Shown: positions 16,720-25,847, numbered from the stretch's first letter. The stretch: DNA of 64,000 nucleotides from UTCHB3 sp002050155 (GCA_030584105.1 CP129491.1:1860001-1924000); one strand, 5' to 3'. Made by a program: numbers and translations. Notes: generated from the letters alone by a model not told the origin.

Positions 16720-16815
16720 TTTTGTATTAGTTTCGCAAAACGATAAGTTAATAGTTTTACATTTTCATAAGATTAACATCTTAAATGTAAAGAATTTTTA
16801 CTTAAAAACAAAAAA

Positions 16816-16833
16816 CTTGTGCATAAATACAAG
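16816..16833. promoter_or_regulatory. Inverted repeat CTTGT-N8-ACAAG upstream of the 75-residue gene
   Basis: CTTGTGCATAAATACAAG forms a 5-bp perfect inverted repeat with an 8-bp centre, 47 bp before the ATG at 16880. It shares the CTTGT half-site with the palindrome near the repressor start, so both could be bound by the same protein. Confidence 0.45.
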
Positions 16834-16879
16834 AAATTTTTGCATTAAAACAAAAAACATCGTTAAAAAGGAGGAAAAA

Positions 16880-17107
16880 ATGTATCCTGTGCCTAAGCTT
16901 TCATTCGAAGAACTCAGAGAACTTGGCTTAATCAACGAATCAGAATACCGCAATTTTGTTATTCGCGCACGGTTCGATGAACTGAAAGAGCAAGGAATTA
17001 AAACAACAATTATCAAGGAGATACTTGCCGATGAGTTTTGCCTCTCACCGGAATCGATCCACGGTATTTATTATCGTAAAAGGGAGAAATACAGGTTCAT
17101 AAACTGA
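16880..17107 (+). CDS. Small HTH-like protein, 75 residues, divergent from the repressor
   Basis: The ATG at 16880 has a strong Shine-Dalgarno (AAAAAGGAGGAAAAA). The protein is highly charged and helical; the segment TTIIKEILADEFCLSPESIHGIYYRKREKY looks like a helix-turn-helix with a basic tail. No family was recognised. The divergent arrangement with the S24-type repressor suggests a paired regulatory switch. Its last codons (RFIN-stop) are copied downstream in 77-bp units. An upstream in-frame extension to 16661 lacks coding character. Confidence 0.65.
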   Translation: MYPVPKLSFEELRELGLINESEYRNFVIRARFDELKEQGIKTTIIKEILADEFCLSPESIHGIYYRKREKYRFIN

Positions 17108-17260
17108 GCCTCATTGAATCTCAGAAGTACGCTACTACTGTGAGCGGGAAGCATAAACACCAAAAATAGGGGTTTGTAAACTGAATTTCATTGAATTTCA
17201 AAAATGCACAACTACCGTGAGCGGGAAGCATAAACACCAAAAATAGGGGTTTGTAAACCA
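17098..17260 (+). repeat. 77-bp tandem repeats including the 3' end of the 75-residue gene
   Basis: AAACTGA occurs at 17101 (the gene's own stop) and at 17178, and AAACC at 17255, a 77-bp step. GCGGGAAGCATAAACACC is identical in both units. The first copy retains the stop in frame (GFVN-stop versus RFIN-stop). Confidence 0.88.
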
Positions 17261-17340
17261 AAGCACCGGACAACCGGGCGCTTCATTCAATTATTTTGGT
17301 TAATTTTGAAAGTTATTTTACGATCATTTCAGAAAAATAA

Positions 17341-18087
17341 GTGGACGATCTACTAAGGTACTCATTGCTGCTCGTTACCGGATTTTTTACGGGAGTCCTA
17401 AACATTATGGCGGGTGGCGGTTCGGTGCTTACGCTCCCCGCGTTAATTTACATCGGGCTTGACCCCAACATTGCGAACGGTACCAACAGAATATTCATTC
17501 TGATGCAAAACCTGACCGCAGTGGTTGCTTTCTCGAACGAGAAAATGAGTTACTTCAAACAATCGTTCCGGCTCGCTATTTTCACGATCCCGGGTGCTAT
17601 AATCGGGGCGTTTCTTGCGGTAAAAATTGAAGGCGAACTGTTCGTTAAAATTTTGGGTGTGGTTACTATTATCCTCTCGCTGCTTATGTTAGCTCCGATC
17701 AAACATAAACCGGGCGTAGCGGATGAAAACCACCCGAAATTTATCCTTTACCCACTTCTGTTTGCAATTGGGTTTTACGGCGGGTTTATTCAGGCAGGAA
17801 TTGGTATTTTCATCATGTTCGTGCTGCGAAGTATCCTTAAATTTGACTTAGTGAAAGTGAATGTTTACAAAGTTTTTATAGCTTTTATATTCACAATCCC
17901 GGCTTTTTTTATTTTTATTTATCACGGTCAGATAGACTGGGGGGCGGGCTTCGTTCTCGGGTTGGGTTCAATTCTCGGTGCCTGGGTTTCTGCCAAAGTT
18001 GTATCAAAACTCGGCGAAAAAGTTGTTAAAGCCGTTTTGGTGGTCTCAAGTTTACTGATTGCATTAAATCTTTTGGGCGTTTTCTAA
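17341..18087 (+). CDS. TauE/SafE-family membrane transporter
   Basis: 248 residues with seven to eight hydrophobic segments. GVLNIMAGGGSVLTLPALIYIGLDPNIANGTNR is the characteristic N-terminal half-repeat of the TauE/SafE (sulfite exporter) family, and the second half has FYGGFIQAGIGIF. It probably exports a small organic or sulfur anion; the substrate is unknown. The start is GTG. Its stop is 1 bp from the start of the next gene, so the two are likely cotranscribed. Confidence 0.88.
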   Translation: MDDLLRYSLLLVTGFFTGVLNIMAGGGSVLTLPALIYIGLDPNIANGTNRIFILMQNLTAVVAFSNEKMSYFKQSFRLAIFTIPGAIIGAFLAVKIEGELFVKILGVVTIILSLLMLAPIKHKPGVADENHPKFILYPLLFAIGFYGGFIQAGIGIFIMFVLRSILKFDLVKVNVYKVFIAFIFTIPAFFIFIYHGQIDWGAGFVLGLGSILGAWVSAKVVSKLGEKVVKAVLVVSSLLIALNLLGVF

Positions 18088-18088
18088 C

Positions 18089-19753
18089 ATGAAAAAATTC
18101 TTTTTACCTTTAATTTTTCTCTTTTCTCTCGCTTCCGTTTTTCCGCAGGTTGAAAATGTAAGTATCGACAATTCCGTCTATTCCTTCCTGAAAAGAATGA
18201 AAGTTAAGGGCGTAATCGAAAGCATCCACGACGATGTGCCGAACATGTCACGCCGGGAAATTAACGAATTTCTCGACACAATCCGCACAAAACAACACCT
18301 TCTGACTAACACGGAAAAAGAGCGCCTGCAGTGGTACACCGAAAAATTTTCAGGGATAACGGCCGGAAGTGGTGTTACAAACCTTTTCGGCGGTTCCGAT
18401 ATTTTGCAAAACATAGAAGATATTGCCTCCGACAAAATTAAATATCTGTATGCCTACAACGATTCTGTCCTTTCGATGTATGCTGAAGGAATTGGGTCGC
18501 TGCAATACGGGCACCGGTTGAAACCGGATGTGAACAACGCCGCAATCTACGACATCGGGTTCCGCGTGCAAGGCTCGATAACTGAAAATTTCGGATACAT
18601 GCTTCATGTGGTGAAAGGATTAGCCACAGGAAATCAGGATTTTGCCACCGTGGTTGACCCACGGCTTCTTTACAACTTCAAATTTGTGGAAAACATTGAA
18701 TCAACTCCCAGCTATGACTACACCGAAGGTTACCTAAAATGGAGCGCACGCCCAAAAAATGGTATGGAGTTCCTTTTTGAGGTTGGGCGGGAAAAAACCC
18801 GTTTCGCCCAGGGGTATAACGCCAACTTGGTTTGGTCGGGTGAGCACGCAAGCCCCGATTTTATCAAATTTCAGTTCAAATATGGGCCCGTGCGCTACAC
18901 TTCTTACCAGGCTTCAACCGTCGGAAGGTTTCAGCAAATAAGAGACGACAACTACACAAAATATCTTGCCGCAAACAAATTCCAGCTGCATCTCCCAAAT
19001 TTGTTCGATCTTTCAATCGGTGAGGTGATTGTTTACTCGGACAGAGGCGTTGACCTTGCCTACCTTAACCCTCTGATTTTTTACAAATTTGCCGAAATGT
19101 CGCTGCAGGATCGCGATAACGGAACTGTTTTCTTCGACTTCCAAAGCGATTTTATCCCTAATCTTGAAATTCAGGCTTCGTTCTTTCTTGATGAAAATAT
19201 CCTGAGCAACATGGCGGACCTTGAACGATTTTCGAACAAAACAGCTTACCAAATCGGGGCTTACTGGTACACTCCGATAAATGACTTAGTTCTGATTGCT
19301 GAGTACACACGAATCAGACCCTATGTTTACACTCATACAAACCCTAAAAACACATACACCACCTGGGATAACCCACTCGGGCACTCGATTGGACCCAATG
19401 CCGACCAAATTTGGCTGAAAGCTGAGTATGCGCTAAACCGGAAAACAAACTTGTTTGCCACTTACAGCTTTACCCGAAAAGGACAAAATATTCACGACGA
19501 AGACGGCAATCTCATTTTTAATGCCGGAGGTAATTTGTTCGAACCTCACATCGGAAATGTTGACCCCGAACATGTCTCTTTCCTCTCCGGAGATGTTTAC
19601 CACTACACAAATTTTGAAGCAGGTGTTTCTATCGAAGCGGTCAGAGATCTTACTTTTATCCTCTCGTTAAAACATAACCTTTCAAAACAAGTGGCTACCG
19701 GAGCAACAGAAGGGGTAACCTGGGTTAATTTCCGCTTTTTGGTTGAGTACTAA
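18089..19753 (+). CDS. Outer-membrane beta-barrel, capsule assembly Wzi-like
   Basis: 554 residues with a Sec signal ending near FPQ. The N-terminal helical part (VYSFLKRMKVKGVIES, SRREINEFLDTI) is typical of Wzi-family proteins of Bacteroidota-like bacteria. The rest is rich in alternating hydrophobic and aromatic strands and ends VNFRFLVEY, a barrel-type C-terminus. Wzi-type proteins anchor capsule polysaccharide on the outer membrane; the assignment rests on overall pattern. No capsule genes are nearby. Confidence 0.65.
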   Translation: MKKFFLPLIFLFSLASVFPQVENVSIDNSVYSFLKRMKVKGVIESIHDDVPNMSRREINEFLDTIRTKQHLLTNTEKERLQWYTEKFSGITAGSGVTNLFGGSDILQNIEDIASDKIKYLYAYNDSVLSMYAEGIGSLQYGHRLKPDVNNAAIYDIGFRVQGSITENFGYMLHVVKGLATGNQDFATVVDPRLLYNFKFVENIESTPSYDYTEGYLKWSARPKNGMEFLFEVGREKTRFAQGYNANLVWSGEHASPDFIKFQFKYGPVRYTSYQASTVGRFQQIRDDNYTKYLAANKFQLHLPNLFDLSIGEVIVYSDRGVDLAYLNPLIFYKFAEMSLQDRDNGTVFFDFQSDFIPNLEIQASFFLDENILSNMADLERFSNKTAYQIGAYWYTPINDLVLIAEYTRIRPYVYTHTNPKNTYTTWDNPLGHSIGPNADQIWLKAEYALNRKTNLFATYSFTRKGQNIHDEDGNLIFNAGGNLFEPHIGNVDPEHVSFLSGDVYHYTNFEAGVSIEAVRDLTFILSLKHNLSKQVATGATEGVTWVNFRFLVEY

Positions 19754-19865
19754 TTCAAAATTTTTTTTATTTTTGTAAAGTTATTATTAATCGTATTTCT
19801 TTTTACTAATTTGTCGTTTGATAATATTAGTTTAATCATCTTTAAATAAATTCGTCGCGGGATCT

Positions 19866-20681
19866 ATGCGAATCAGAATAGCGGTTCAGTTTGAACCTAA
19901 AACAATCTCGGTTAATTATAATTACGGTATTTCTACCGCAATTAAAAGATGGCTTAAATTGGGCACCCCTCAATTTGCCGAATTTATCGAAAATAGCGGA
20001 TACAACCTCGATCCGAAGAAGTTCGAACTTTTCACTTTCTCTCTGAAGTTTGAGAAAATGAAAATGTCGGGCCCTCTCATCCAGCTTGTCTCGCCGAAGG
20101 CGTATATCCATATCTCTTTCCCAATACTTCAGGATTATCTCGATTTTGACCAGCTTGCTGCTACAGTAAAAAAAGACCATAAACTGAAAATTGAAGGGCA
20201 GGAAATAAAAATAAAAGGATTAAAACTTGATTTTGTACCTGAAACTTCTTTTACTTCTGAGATGAGGTTCATTTTTATGAGCCCAATGGTGCTTTCTACT
20301 TTCAGATTCATCAACCAGAAAGAAAGAGTGTATTTCCTGAGACCGGAAGATAATTATGAAATGGATACATTCCTGAGGGATAATCTTGCGGATAAGTATA
20401 AAATTATATCGCAGAATGAGAGATATCAGCCGGGGCCTATTCATATTGTTTGGGATAAGGACTACCAAAGCCGGCACCCGAGAATAACAAAGAAACTTTG
20501 TATCGAGAAACCTAAGGCTAAACCTGTGGATGTGATCGGGATACTTTCACCCTGCACCATTATCGGTGACCCAAACCTGATCCGCACGGGCTTTATCGCA
20601 GGCTTCGGTGAGAAAACCTGGCTCGGTTTAGGAATGGCAGACCATCTTTACGATACTTCCTACCACGATACTACGCTGTAG
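19866..20681 (+). CDS. cas6: Cas6-like CRISPR endoribonuclease homologue, orphan
   Basis: 271 residues, normal for Cas6. The start MRIRIAVQF is the first strand of the N-terminal ferredoxin-like domain; TPQFAEFIENSGY then KKFELFTFSLKF follow the order seen in Pyrococcus furiosus Cas6. FIFMSPMVLSTF and FLRDNLADKYKI match its middle, and GDPNLIRTGFIAGFGEKTWLGLGMA (about 232-258) is the glycine-rich C-terminal RNA-binding loop. Cas6 processes CRISPR precursor RNA. There is no His in the first 75 or so residues, where the general-acid His usually lies. No other cas gene or array is in the window. The last 27 codons lie in a 92-bp tandem duplication. Confidence 0.85.
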   Translation: MRIRIAVQFEPKTISVNYNYGISTAIKRWLKLGTPQFAEFIENSGYNLDPKKFELFTFSLKFEKMKMSGPLIQLVSPKAYIHISFPILQDYLDFDQLAATVKKDHKLKIEGQEIKIKGLKLDFVPETSFTSEMRFIFMSPMVLSTFRFINQKERVYFLRPEDNYEMDTFLRDNLADKYKIISQNERYQPGPIHIVWDKDYQSRHPRITKKLCIEKPKAKPVDVIGILSPCTIIGDPNLIRTGFIAGFGEKTWLGLGMADHLYDTSYHDTTL

Positions 20682-20786
20682 GATTTATCTAAGGCTTCGA
20701 CGAGAAAACCCGGCTCGGTTTAGGAATGGCAGACCATCTTTACGATACTTCCTACCACGATACTACGCTGTAGGATTTATCTAAGG
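20600..20786. repeat. 92-bp tandem duplication joining the ends of cas6 and the TPR-CHAT gene
   Basis: AGGCTTCGGTGAGAAAAC starts at 20600 and AGGCTTCGACGAGAAAAC at 20692. The two units are nearly identical through GATTTATCTAAGG. Copy 1 encodes the Cas6 C-terminus; copy 2 contains, on the opposite strand, the last codons of the TPR-CHAT gene. Confidence 0.95.
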
Positions 20787-22596
20787 TAGCCCCTTTTTCT
20801 TTATCGAAAATGTTTTCAACATCGATATTACTGAAAACACCCGTTTTCTTAATAAGAAGTTTTGTTTTACCCTTAATCTCCGGTGAAATTTCAGCCCACA
20901 TATCAGAGTAGAGCTTACTTCGCTCCGATTTTGAAGCTTTTTTATACTCGTCGTATATTTTTTGCTCAAGGTCGTTGCCATTTTTCAGTCGAATGAATTG
21001 TGGGTCGTCATCCTCACCGCCTTTTAAAACCAAAGCGCCATATCCGACTTCACCCGGATATTTTTCGGTGTTAATATCTCCTCTAAGAAAAACCACGGTC
21101 GCTTCATTGTTTTGTAAGGTTTTTTGATAATCCTGCCACTCGTACGAAAGTTTGTAGAAAGTTGCTGAAAATAGTGAGTCTTTTGCAAGCTTTTCGGTTG
21201 TAGTGGTAACCGCTTTGTAGATTGTATCAACATTTTCATTCCATTTAACGAGGTCTTGCTTCGTCAACAGGCGCAGCCCTGAGTAATACTCGGCGTGTCT
21301 GAACCAGAATGAGTAGTCGTTTTCCCCATCTGTCAACAATTTTTCATCCAGTTTAGATTTATTAAACCAATATTTCCCTGCATTCAACGACGAGAGTATC
21401 AAAAAATTGTTGAAAGCCAAGTGCCTTACATCTCTGTTTGATTCCATTTCAGCCAAATAGATTGAGTTGAAAAGCCCGAAAGCCAATTCTGCCTCTTCCT
21501 CAATAGCCTTAATATCAGTGATTGAAAGCCCCGGGTAAATTAACTGCTTGATATCCAGACACCTGCCAAAATATTCGGCTATCATCCCTGCAGCGTCTTC
21601 AAACCTGCCCTGTTTAAAATATACTTTAGCCAGAAAAAGTGCTGCGTTGTTTAGCGTGGGGTTAACTTCATCAAAGAACAATTTCCTCTCGGTATATACC
21701 TCTAATGCGTACTCTTCGGCTTTAACAAGGTCGCCTTCCTCTAATTTCAACTCGGCGCAATCGGCAAGAAGATCGATGAATTGCTGGCTTTTTCTGGTGT
21801 ATCTTGCTTCAGCAATAGATAGTCCGCTCACAATCAGTGAATCTGCAGTTTTAATATCGCCATGTTTTTTGTAAAGGGATGAAAGCTGCCTTAAACCATT
21901 TAAAAACAGAGGGCTCGGCGTACCTACTTTATAAGAAAGTATCTTTAGCCCGAGTTTATAAAGCGAATCTGCTTTCTCAAAATCGTTTTTTCGGTTGTAT
22001 GTATCAGCCAGAAAAACGAGGAAAAGTGAATAGTTTGCATCATCTTCTCCGGCTATGTTTTTCCTCAGATCGATAGCCTTTGTTAAAAATTCCACTGAAC
22101 TGTCATATTCCTCAACAAAATAATAGTTTCTGCCGATGTTTGCAAGATCGGTTGCATATTCAGGGTGGTTCCTCCCCAGGATTTGCCTGTCAATTTCCTC
22201 AGCTGCTTTATAATACTCCAAAGCTTTTGGAAAATTCTTCCTCAGTTTATAAAGGTCGGCAAGGTTCACCAAAGTGGTTGAGTAGGAATAGGTATGTTTT
22301 CCGGCACTTTTTTCTTTTATTTGGAGCGTTTTAAGGAAGGTTCTTTCCGCATCAAAGAAGCGTAGCCTTCTTTGATATATCATAGCAAGGTTGTTCAATG
22401 CTTTTGCGTACATCGAGTCAGTTTCACCGAACTCTTTCTTAGCCGCCTCTGCGGCTTGTTCGGCAAAGACCAAGGCTAAGCCATACTGCCCCTGCCCGAA
22501 AGAATTTTGTACTTTTTTGTTAAGCTCTTCGTAACCCTGTGCATTTATAAACGAGAGCGGAAGGAGGAAAAGAATCAGTAAAACCGGAAATTTCAT
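20752..22596 (-). pseudogene. Secreted TPR-CHAT protein truncated within the CHAT domain
   Basis: About 614 residues from the ATG at 22596, giving a clean Sec signal (MKFPVLLILFLLPLSFINAQ); an ATG at 22653 would add 19 residues. Roughly seven TPR repeats occupy residues 25-340, with motifs such as ALNNLAMIYQRR and ATDLANIGRNYY. The last 150 residues match the start of a CHAT caspase-like domain (SDMWAEISPEIKGKTKLLI, then GVFSNIDVENIF), but the protein stops at KSYSVVSW. The catalytic His and Cys segments expected further on are absent. The break falls inside the 92-bp duplication shared with cas6. It may persist as a TPR-only protein. A cyclase gene lies upstream on the same strand. Confidence 0.7.
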
Positions 22597-22884
22597 TCGT
22601 TTTGTTTCGTTTAAGATTGATAAATTGAAAAATGTTAAACCGTAATTTAACATATCACCGCTCTTTCGGTTGTCCCTTATTTAGTAGTTACATCGTTTCG
22701 GTTCACCCTGTCTTTTGCGGGCTTATTCATCGTTAGAGGGAGGCAATCATTCGTTCACTCTGTTTGTTTTGTGGTCACATTTAATCAGCCACCCCAACCA
22801 CAGAGAATGAATTGCAGCCACTTCCAGCCATCCAACTATACTGAAACAACCATCCTAATTACAAAGATCAAATTGCTGCAACCC

Positions 22885-25068
22885 TTACTTTGTTGTCATC
22901 TTGAAAGAGCCATCCCAATCTTCCGAAGGTGGATTTTTAATGTAGTGGTTAACCCGTTCGATAAATTCAACGGAAGCCGGGTCACCCGGTTTCAATTCCA
23001 AACATTTGGCAAACAGCTTTCCGGCAGTTTCAAAATCTCTTTCCAAATATTTGTGCAAAGCTGCTGAATATTCATCGTAATAACCGGCGTAAAGGTTCTG
23101 ATTCTTCTCCGAAATCACCTCGTAAACCCCTACCGAGAAGTCTTTCCCTTTTACTTTCAGAATATCCAGTTGGCGGGTTACGATAGCAGGATCATCAATT
23201 TGTTTCAACACCGACTCAGAAATCATAATATTAATACCGTAAAGCTTACCCGCCCCTTCTAAGCGCGAAGCAAGATTAACCGTATCACCAAGAACGGTAT
23301 AGTCAAACACCTGGTCAGACCCCATATTACCAAGAATAACGGGCCCGGTATTAATTCCCACCCGGGTACCGATCTTAGGATAGCCGCGCTCTTTCCAGAT
23401 TTTATTCAGTTCGTCGCAGTTATTTTGCATCTGAAGTGCCGATCGAACGGCCGCAACCGCGTGCCTTTCCATAGGGAGAGGGGCACCGAACTCCGCCATT
23501 ATTGCGTCGCCAATAAACTTATCGATAATCCCCCCGTTCGCCGTAATAACACCCGTCATTTTTGTGAAATATTCGTTTAAAAGTTTTACAAGGTCCGCAG
23601 GTTTCATTCTTTCGGAAATTGTGGTAAAACCCTCAATATCAGAAAAAAGCACCGTCAATTCCCTCTCCTCACCACCGAGTGTTAAGTTCTCAGGGTTATC
23701 TATCAACCGATCAACAACCGAAGGTGAAAGATAACGCGAAAAAGCCGATTTAATAAACGACTGCTCTTTTGCGCCCGTATATTGAACCGTAACCAACAGC
23801 AGCAAAAACGAAACGGATACATTCAACTGAAATGTCACCATAGGGAATATCACACGATCAACAACTAAATAATAGGTGAACGGCAACGCAAGAACCATCA
23901 CCAAACCGTAAAAAATGTAAAAATATAGGCTTTTTTTGTACAAGGAAAGAATAGTCAGTATCAAAACAACCGCTGCTATCATCAGAATCAGAGAAAGTGA
24001 CCCAAATTGACTGTAAAACGAGTTGGTAACCAGTGCGTTCATTATTGCAGCATGAATTACCACAAGAGGTACCGCATCTTCAAGTGTATTGGGACCTGAA
24101 TCCGATATTCCCGTGGAAACATCACCGATAAAAACCACGCTACCCTCATAATAGTTTTGCATCTGGGCGGTCAGTTCAGGATTTTCAGCACGAAGATTGA
24201 AATTTCGCATCTCCATCTCCTGCTTCCGGTCATCTTTCTGCCATTTAACTGCATAAGGAATGTATGTAAGCCCATGAATATCAATTGGGATTATAACATC
24301 CTCCAATAGCTTATTATCCTCATTTGCCCGGATAAGGATCTGTTTCCCCCACTCCACAATTATGCTGTCCGGTTCCACATCATTCATTTTACAAAACATT
24401 GCGAGTGTAGAAGTGGGTATATATCCACTGTCAAGTTTTAGCAACATCGGGTATGTTCTGTAAACCCCGTCACCTTCAGCAACGGCGGTTATGTGTCCCG
24501 AAGTGGCGGTTGCGGCGGCAAATTGGTCATCCTGAACCAAACCCCTGCCGGCATAATAAGGTTTCCCTTCACCAATTTCTTTAGGAAAAAACCTGAATTC
24601 ACTCTCTAATCTTTTAAAATATTCACCATCCCGTTCAATTCCGGTAACCTTATCCGTAGATACCGAAAAACCCGCCGGCAGGCAAACATTGCCGGCAGCT
24701 TCGATCGCTTCAGCGAACATCGAATCTGCCGCGCGGTTTGAGGGTTTTGCAAATATAAGGTCGTACATAATAGCGTTAGGTTCAAATTCAGAGAGCAAAT
24801 TCAAACTTTTAGCCAAAAATTTCCGATCTAACTGATTTGATTTTAAGTAATCGTAGGTGTTGTCGTTAATACTTAAGAAAACAACCTGTTTCGAGGGTTT
24901 CGGGGCTTGGTTGTTCTCAAACGCATATTTATAAATCAGATCATTCGCTTTATCATCCAACGAATTACCGGCTAAATTAAACAATGCTTCGATTAAAATT
25001 AAAGATACCAAAACAATAAACCCGACTAAAATCAGGGTTTTAACGGAATAACGGCTTCTTAAATGCAA
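22885..25068 (-). CDS. CHASE2-domain class III adenylate cyclase
   Basis: 727 residues. After an N-terminal membrane segment (about 13-33), a periplasmic CHASE2 sensor domain runs to about residue 345, then three membrane helices (about 350-440), then a class III cyclase domain. LTVLFSDIEGFTTISERM and IIDKFIGDAIMAEFG supply the two metal-binding aspartates and the substrate lysine; DYTVLGDTVNLASRLE supplies the second substrate motif. The lysine favours ATP. A TPR-like tail follows. CHASE2 cyclases often neighbour CHAT-TPR genes, as here. The roughly 290-bp region downstream holds degenerate copies of its 3' end (for example near 22762). Confidence 0.93.
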   Translation of the reverse strand: MHLRSRYSVKTLILVGFIVLVSLILIEALFNLAGNSLDDKANDLIYKYAFENNQAPKPSKQVVFLSINDNTYDYLKSNQLDRKFLAKSLNLLSEFEPNAIMYDLIFAKPSNRAADSMFAEAIEAAGNVCLPAGFSVSTDKVTGIERDGEYFKRLESEFRFFPKEIGEGKPYYAGRGLVQDDQFAAATATSGHITAVAEGDGVYRTYPMLLKLDSGYIPTSTLAMFCKMNDVEPDSIIVEWGKQILIRANEDNKLLEDVIIPIDIHGLTYIPYAVKWQKDDRKQEMEMRNFNLRAENPELTAQMQNYYEGSVVFIGDVSTGISDSGPNTLEDAVPLVVIHAAIMNALVTNSFYSQFGSLSLILMIAAVVLILTILSLYKKSLYFYIFYGLVMVLALPFTYYLVVDRVIFPMVTFQLNVSVSFLLLLVTVQYTGAKEQSFIKSAFSRYLSPSVVDRLIDNPENLTLGGEERELTVLFSDIEGFTTISERMKPADLVKLLNEYFTKMTGVITANGGIIDKFIGDAIMAEFGAPLPMERHAVAAVRSALQMQNNCDELNKIWKERGYPKIGTRVGINTGPVILGNMGSDQVFDYTVLGDTVNLASRLEGAGKLYGINIMISESVLKQIDDPAIVTRQLDILKVKGKDFSVGVYEVISEKNQNLYAGYYDEYSAALHKYLERDFETAGKLFAKCLELKPGDPASVEFIERVNHYIKNPPSEDWDGSFKMTTK

Positions 25069-25177
25069 ATTTACAGTTCCTGAAGAAAATGAATGAGTCT
25101 CTATAACAAATTTGCAGATTTATTACGAGAATTTAAAATTTTTCTTTCTTTTTTGAATCGCCGTGTGAAGTGGTGTT

Positions 25178-25254
25178 TGTCAATTTGTCTGTCATTTTGA
25201 CGATGTTTTGACAAAATTGCAAAACAATATGTCATTTTGTCTGTCATTTTGGCG
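25178..25254. promoter_or_regulatory. Repeated TGTCATTTTG elements, candidate enhancer-binding sites
   Basis: The blocks TTGTCAATTTGTCTGTCATTTTG and ATGTCATTTTGTCTGTCATTTTG lie 52 bp apart with TTTTGACAAAAT between them. The direct and inverted TGTCA words are 65-140 bp upstream of the sigma-54 promoter, a usual distance for activator sites. Confidence 0.55.
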
Positions 25255-25316
25255 AGGCTGCACTTCCCGGCAATTCCCACCACTTCAAAAAGGCTGATTT
25301 AACCCCTTTTTCGTTT

Positions 25317-25332
25317 TGGCACGCTCTTTGCT
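25317..25332 (+). promoter_or_regulatory. Sigma-54 (RpoN) -24/-12 promoter of the hsp20 operon
   Basis: TGGCACGCTCTTTGCT matches the consensus TGGCAC-R-N4-TTGCW at every constrained position. It lies 63 bp upstream of the first hsp20 start codon in the right orientation. Confidence 0.85.
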
Positions 25333-25395
25333 ACATATAAGGCAAAGAGTTCAACAAATCACTTAAAAAAAGAATTTTAGAAAAGGAGACACAAA

Positions 25396-25827
25396 ATGAG
25401 AACACTTATTTATAATCCTGTGAAGGAAATGTTAAGAATGAGCAATGCTATTGCTGATTCACTTGAAAAAGAGTTTAACCCCGCTTTCAGCAAACCCGCC
25501 TGCTTTAGCCCGCGGACTGACATCGTTGAGATTGACGGCGTGGTTAATATCCTGACGGAACTGCCCGGAATTAAAAAAGAGGACATTAAACTGACTGTGG
25601 TTGAAAACACCATTTCCGTTGAGGGTGAAAAGAAACTTGCAAACGATGACAACATCCGTTACTTCGTGAATGAGAGAATTTCAGGCAACTTCAAACGCTC
25701 GTTCAAAATGCCATTCGAGGTTGACAGAAACGGCGTAGAGGCTTCTTTTAACGACGGTATCTTAACTGTAACCGTGAAAAAAGCTGAAAAAGAACCTGAA
25801 GCTAACAAACAAATCGAAGTAAAATAA
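25396..25827 (+). CDS. Small heat-shock protein, Hsp20/alpha-crystallin family (first copy)
   Basis: 143 residues with an alpha-crystallin domain at about 38-135. PRTDIVEIDGVVNILTELPGIKKEDIKLTV and FKRSFKMPFEVDRNGVEASFNDGILTVTVKK are the standard core strands, including the A-x-x-x-[ND]-G-[IV]-L motif. It acts as an ATP-independent holdase for unfolded proteins. A good Shine-Dalgarno (AAAGGAGAC) precedes the ATG. A sigma-54 promoter lies upstream and a second hsp20 gene starts 20 bp after its stop. Confidence 0.97.
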   Translation: MRTLIYNPVKEMLRMSNAIADSLEKEFNPAFSKPACFSPRTDIVEIDGVVNILTELPGIKKEDIKLTVVENTISVEGEKKLANDDNIRYFVNERISGNFKRSFKMPFEVDRNGVEASFNDGILTVTVKKAEKEPEANKQIEVK

Positions 25828-25847
25828 GTGAGGAAAGGAGATTAAAA

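Larger units (their letters stand above)
25069..25395. other. Regulatory gap between the cyclase and hsp20 genes
   Basis: 327 bp between divergent genes. It contains TGTCATTTTG repeats (25178-25254), a sigma-54 promoter (25317-25332) and the hsp20 Shine-Dalgarno at about 25384. No open frame in it looks coding. Confidence 0.7.

Noticed and set aside
16661..17107. A 148-residue version of the small HTH-like protein
   Set aside because: The extension upstream of 16880 is low-complexity K/N/F-rich and covers the operator region; a strong Shine-Dalgarno supports the start at 16880.
19754..22884. A CRISPR array or a type III-E (gRAMP plus TPR-CHAT) locus around the cas6-like gene
   Set aside because: No repeat-spacer pattern and no Cas7-like gene are present. 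The TPR-CHAT protein has a signal peptide, is on the opposite strand and lacks the catalytic part.
22762..22920. Tandem copies of the cyclase 3' end downstream of it
   Set aside because: The similarity near 22762 is visible (DNA for KMTTK) but intermediate copies are irregularly spaced, so I did not list it as a firm repeat.
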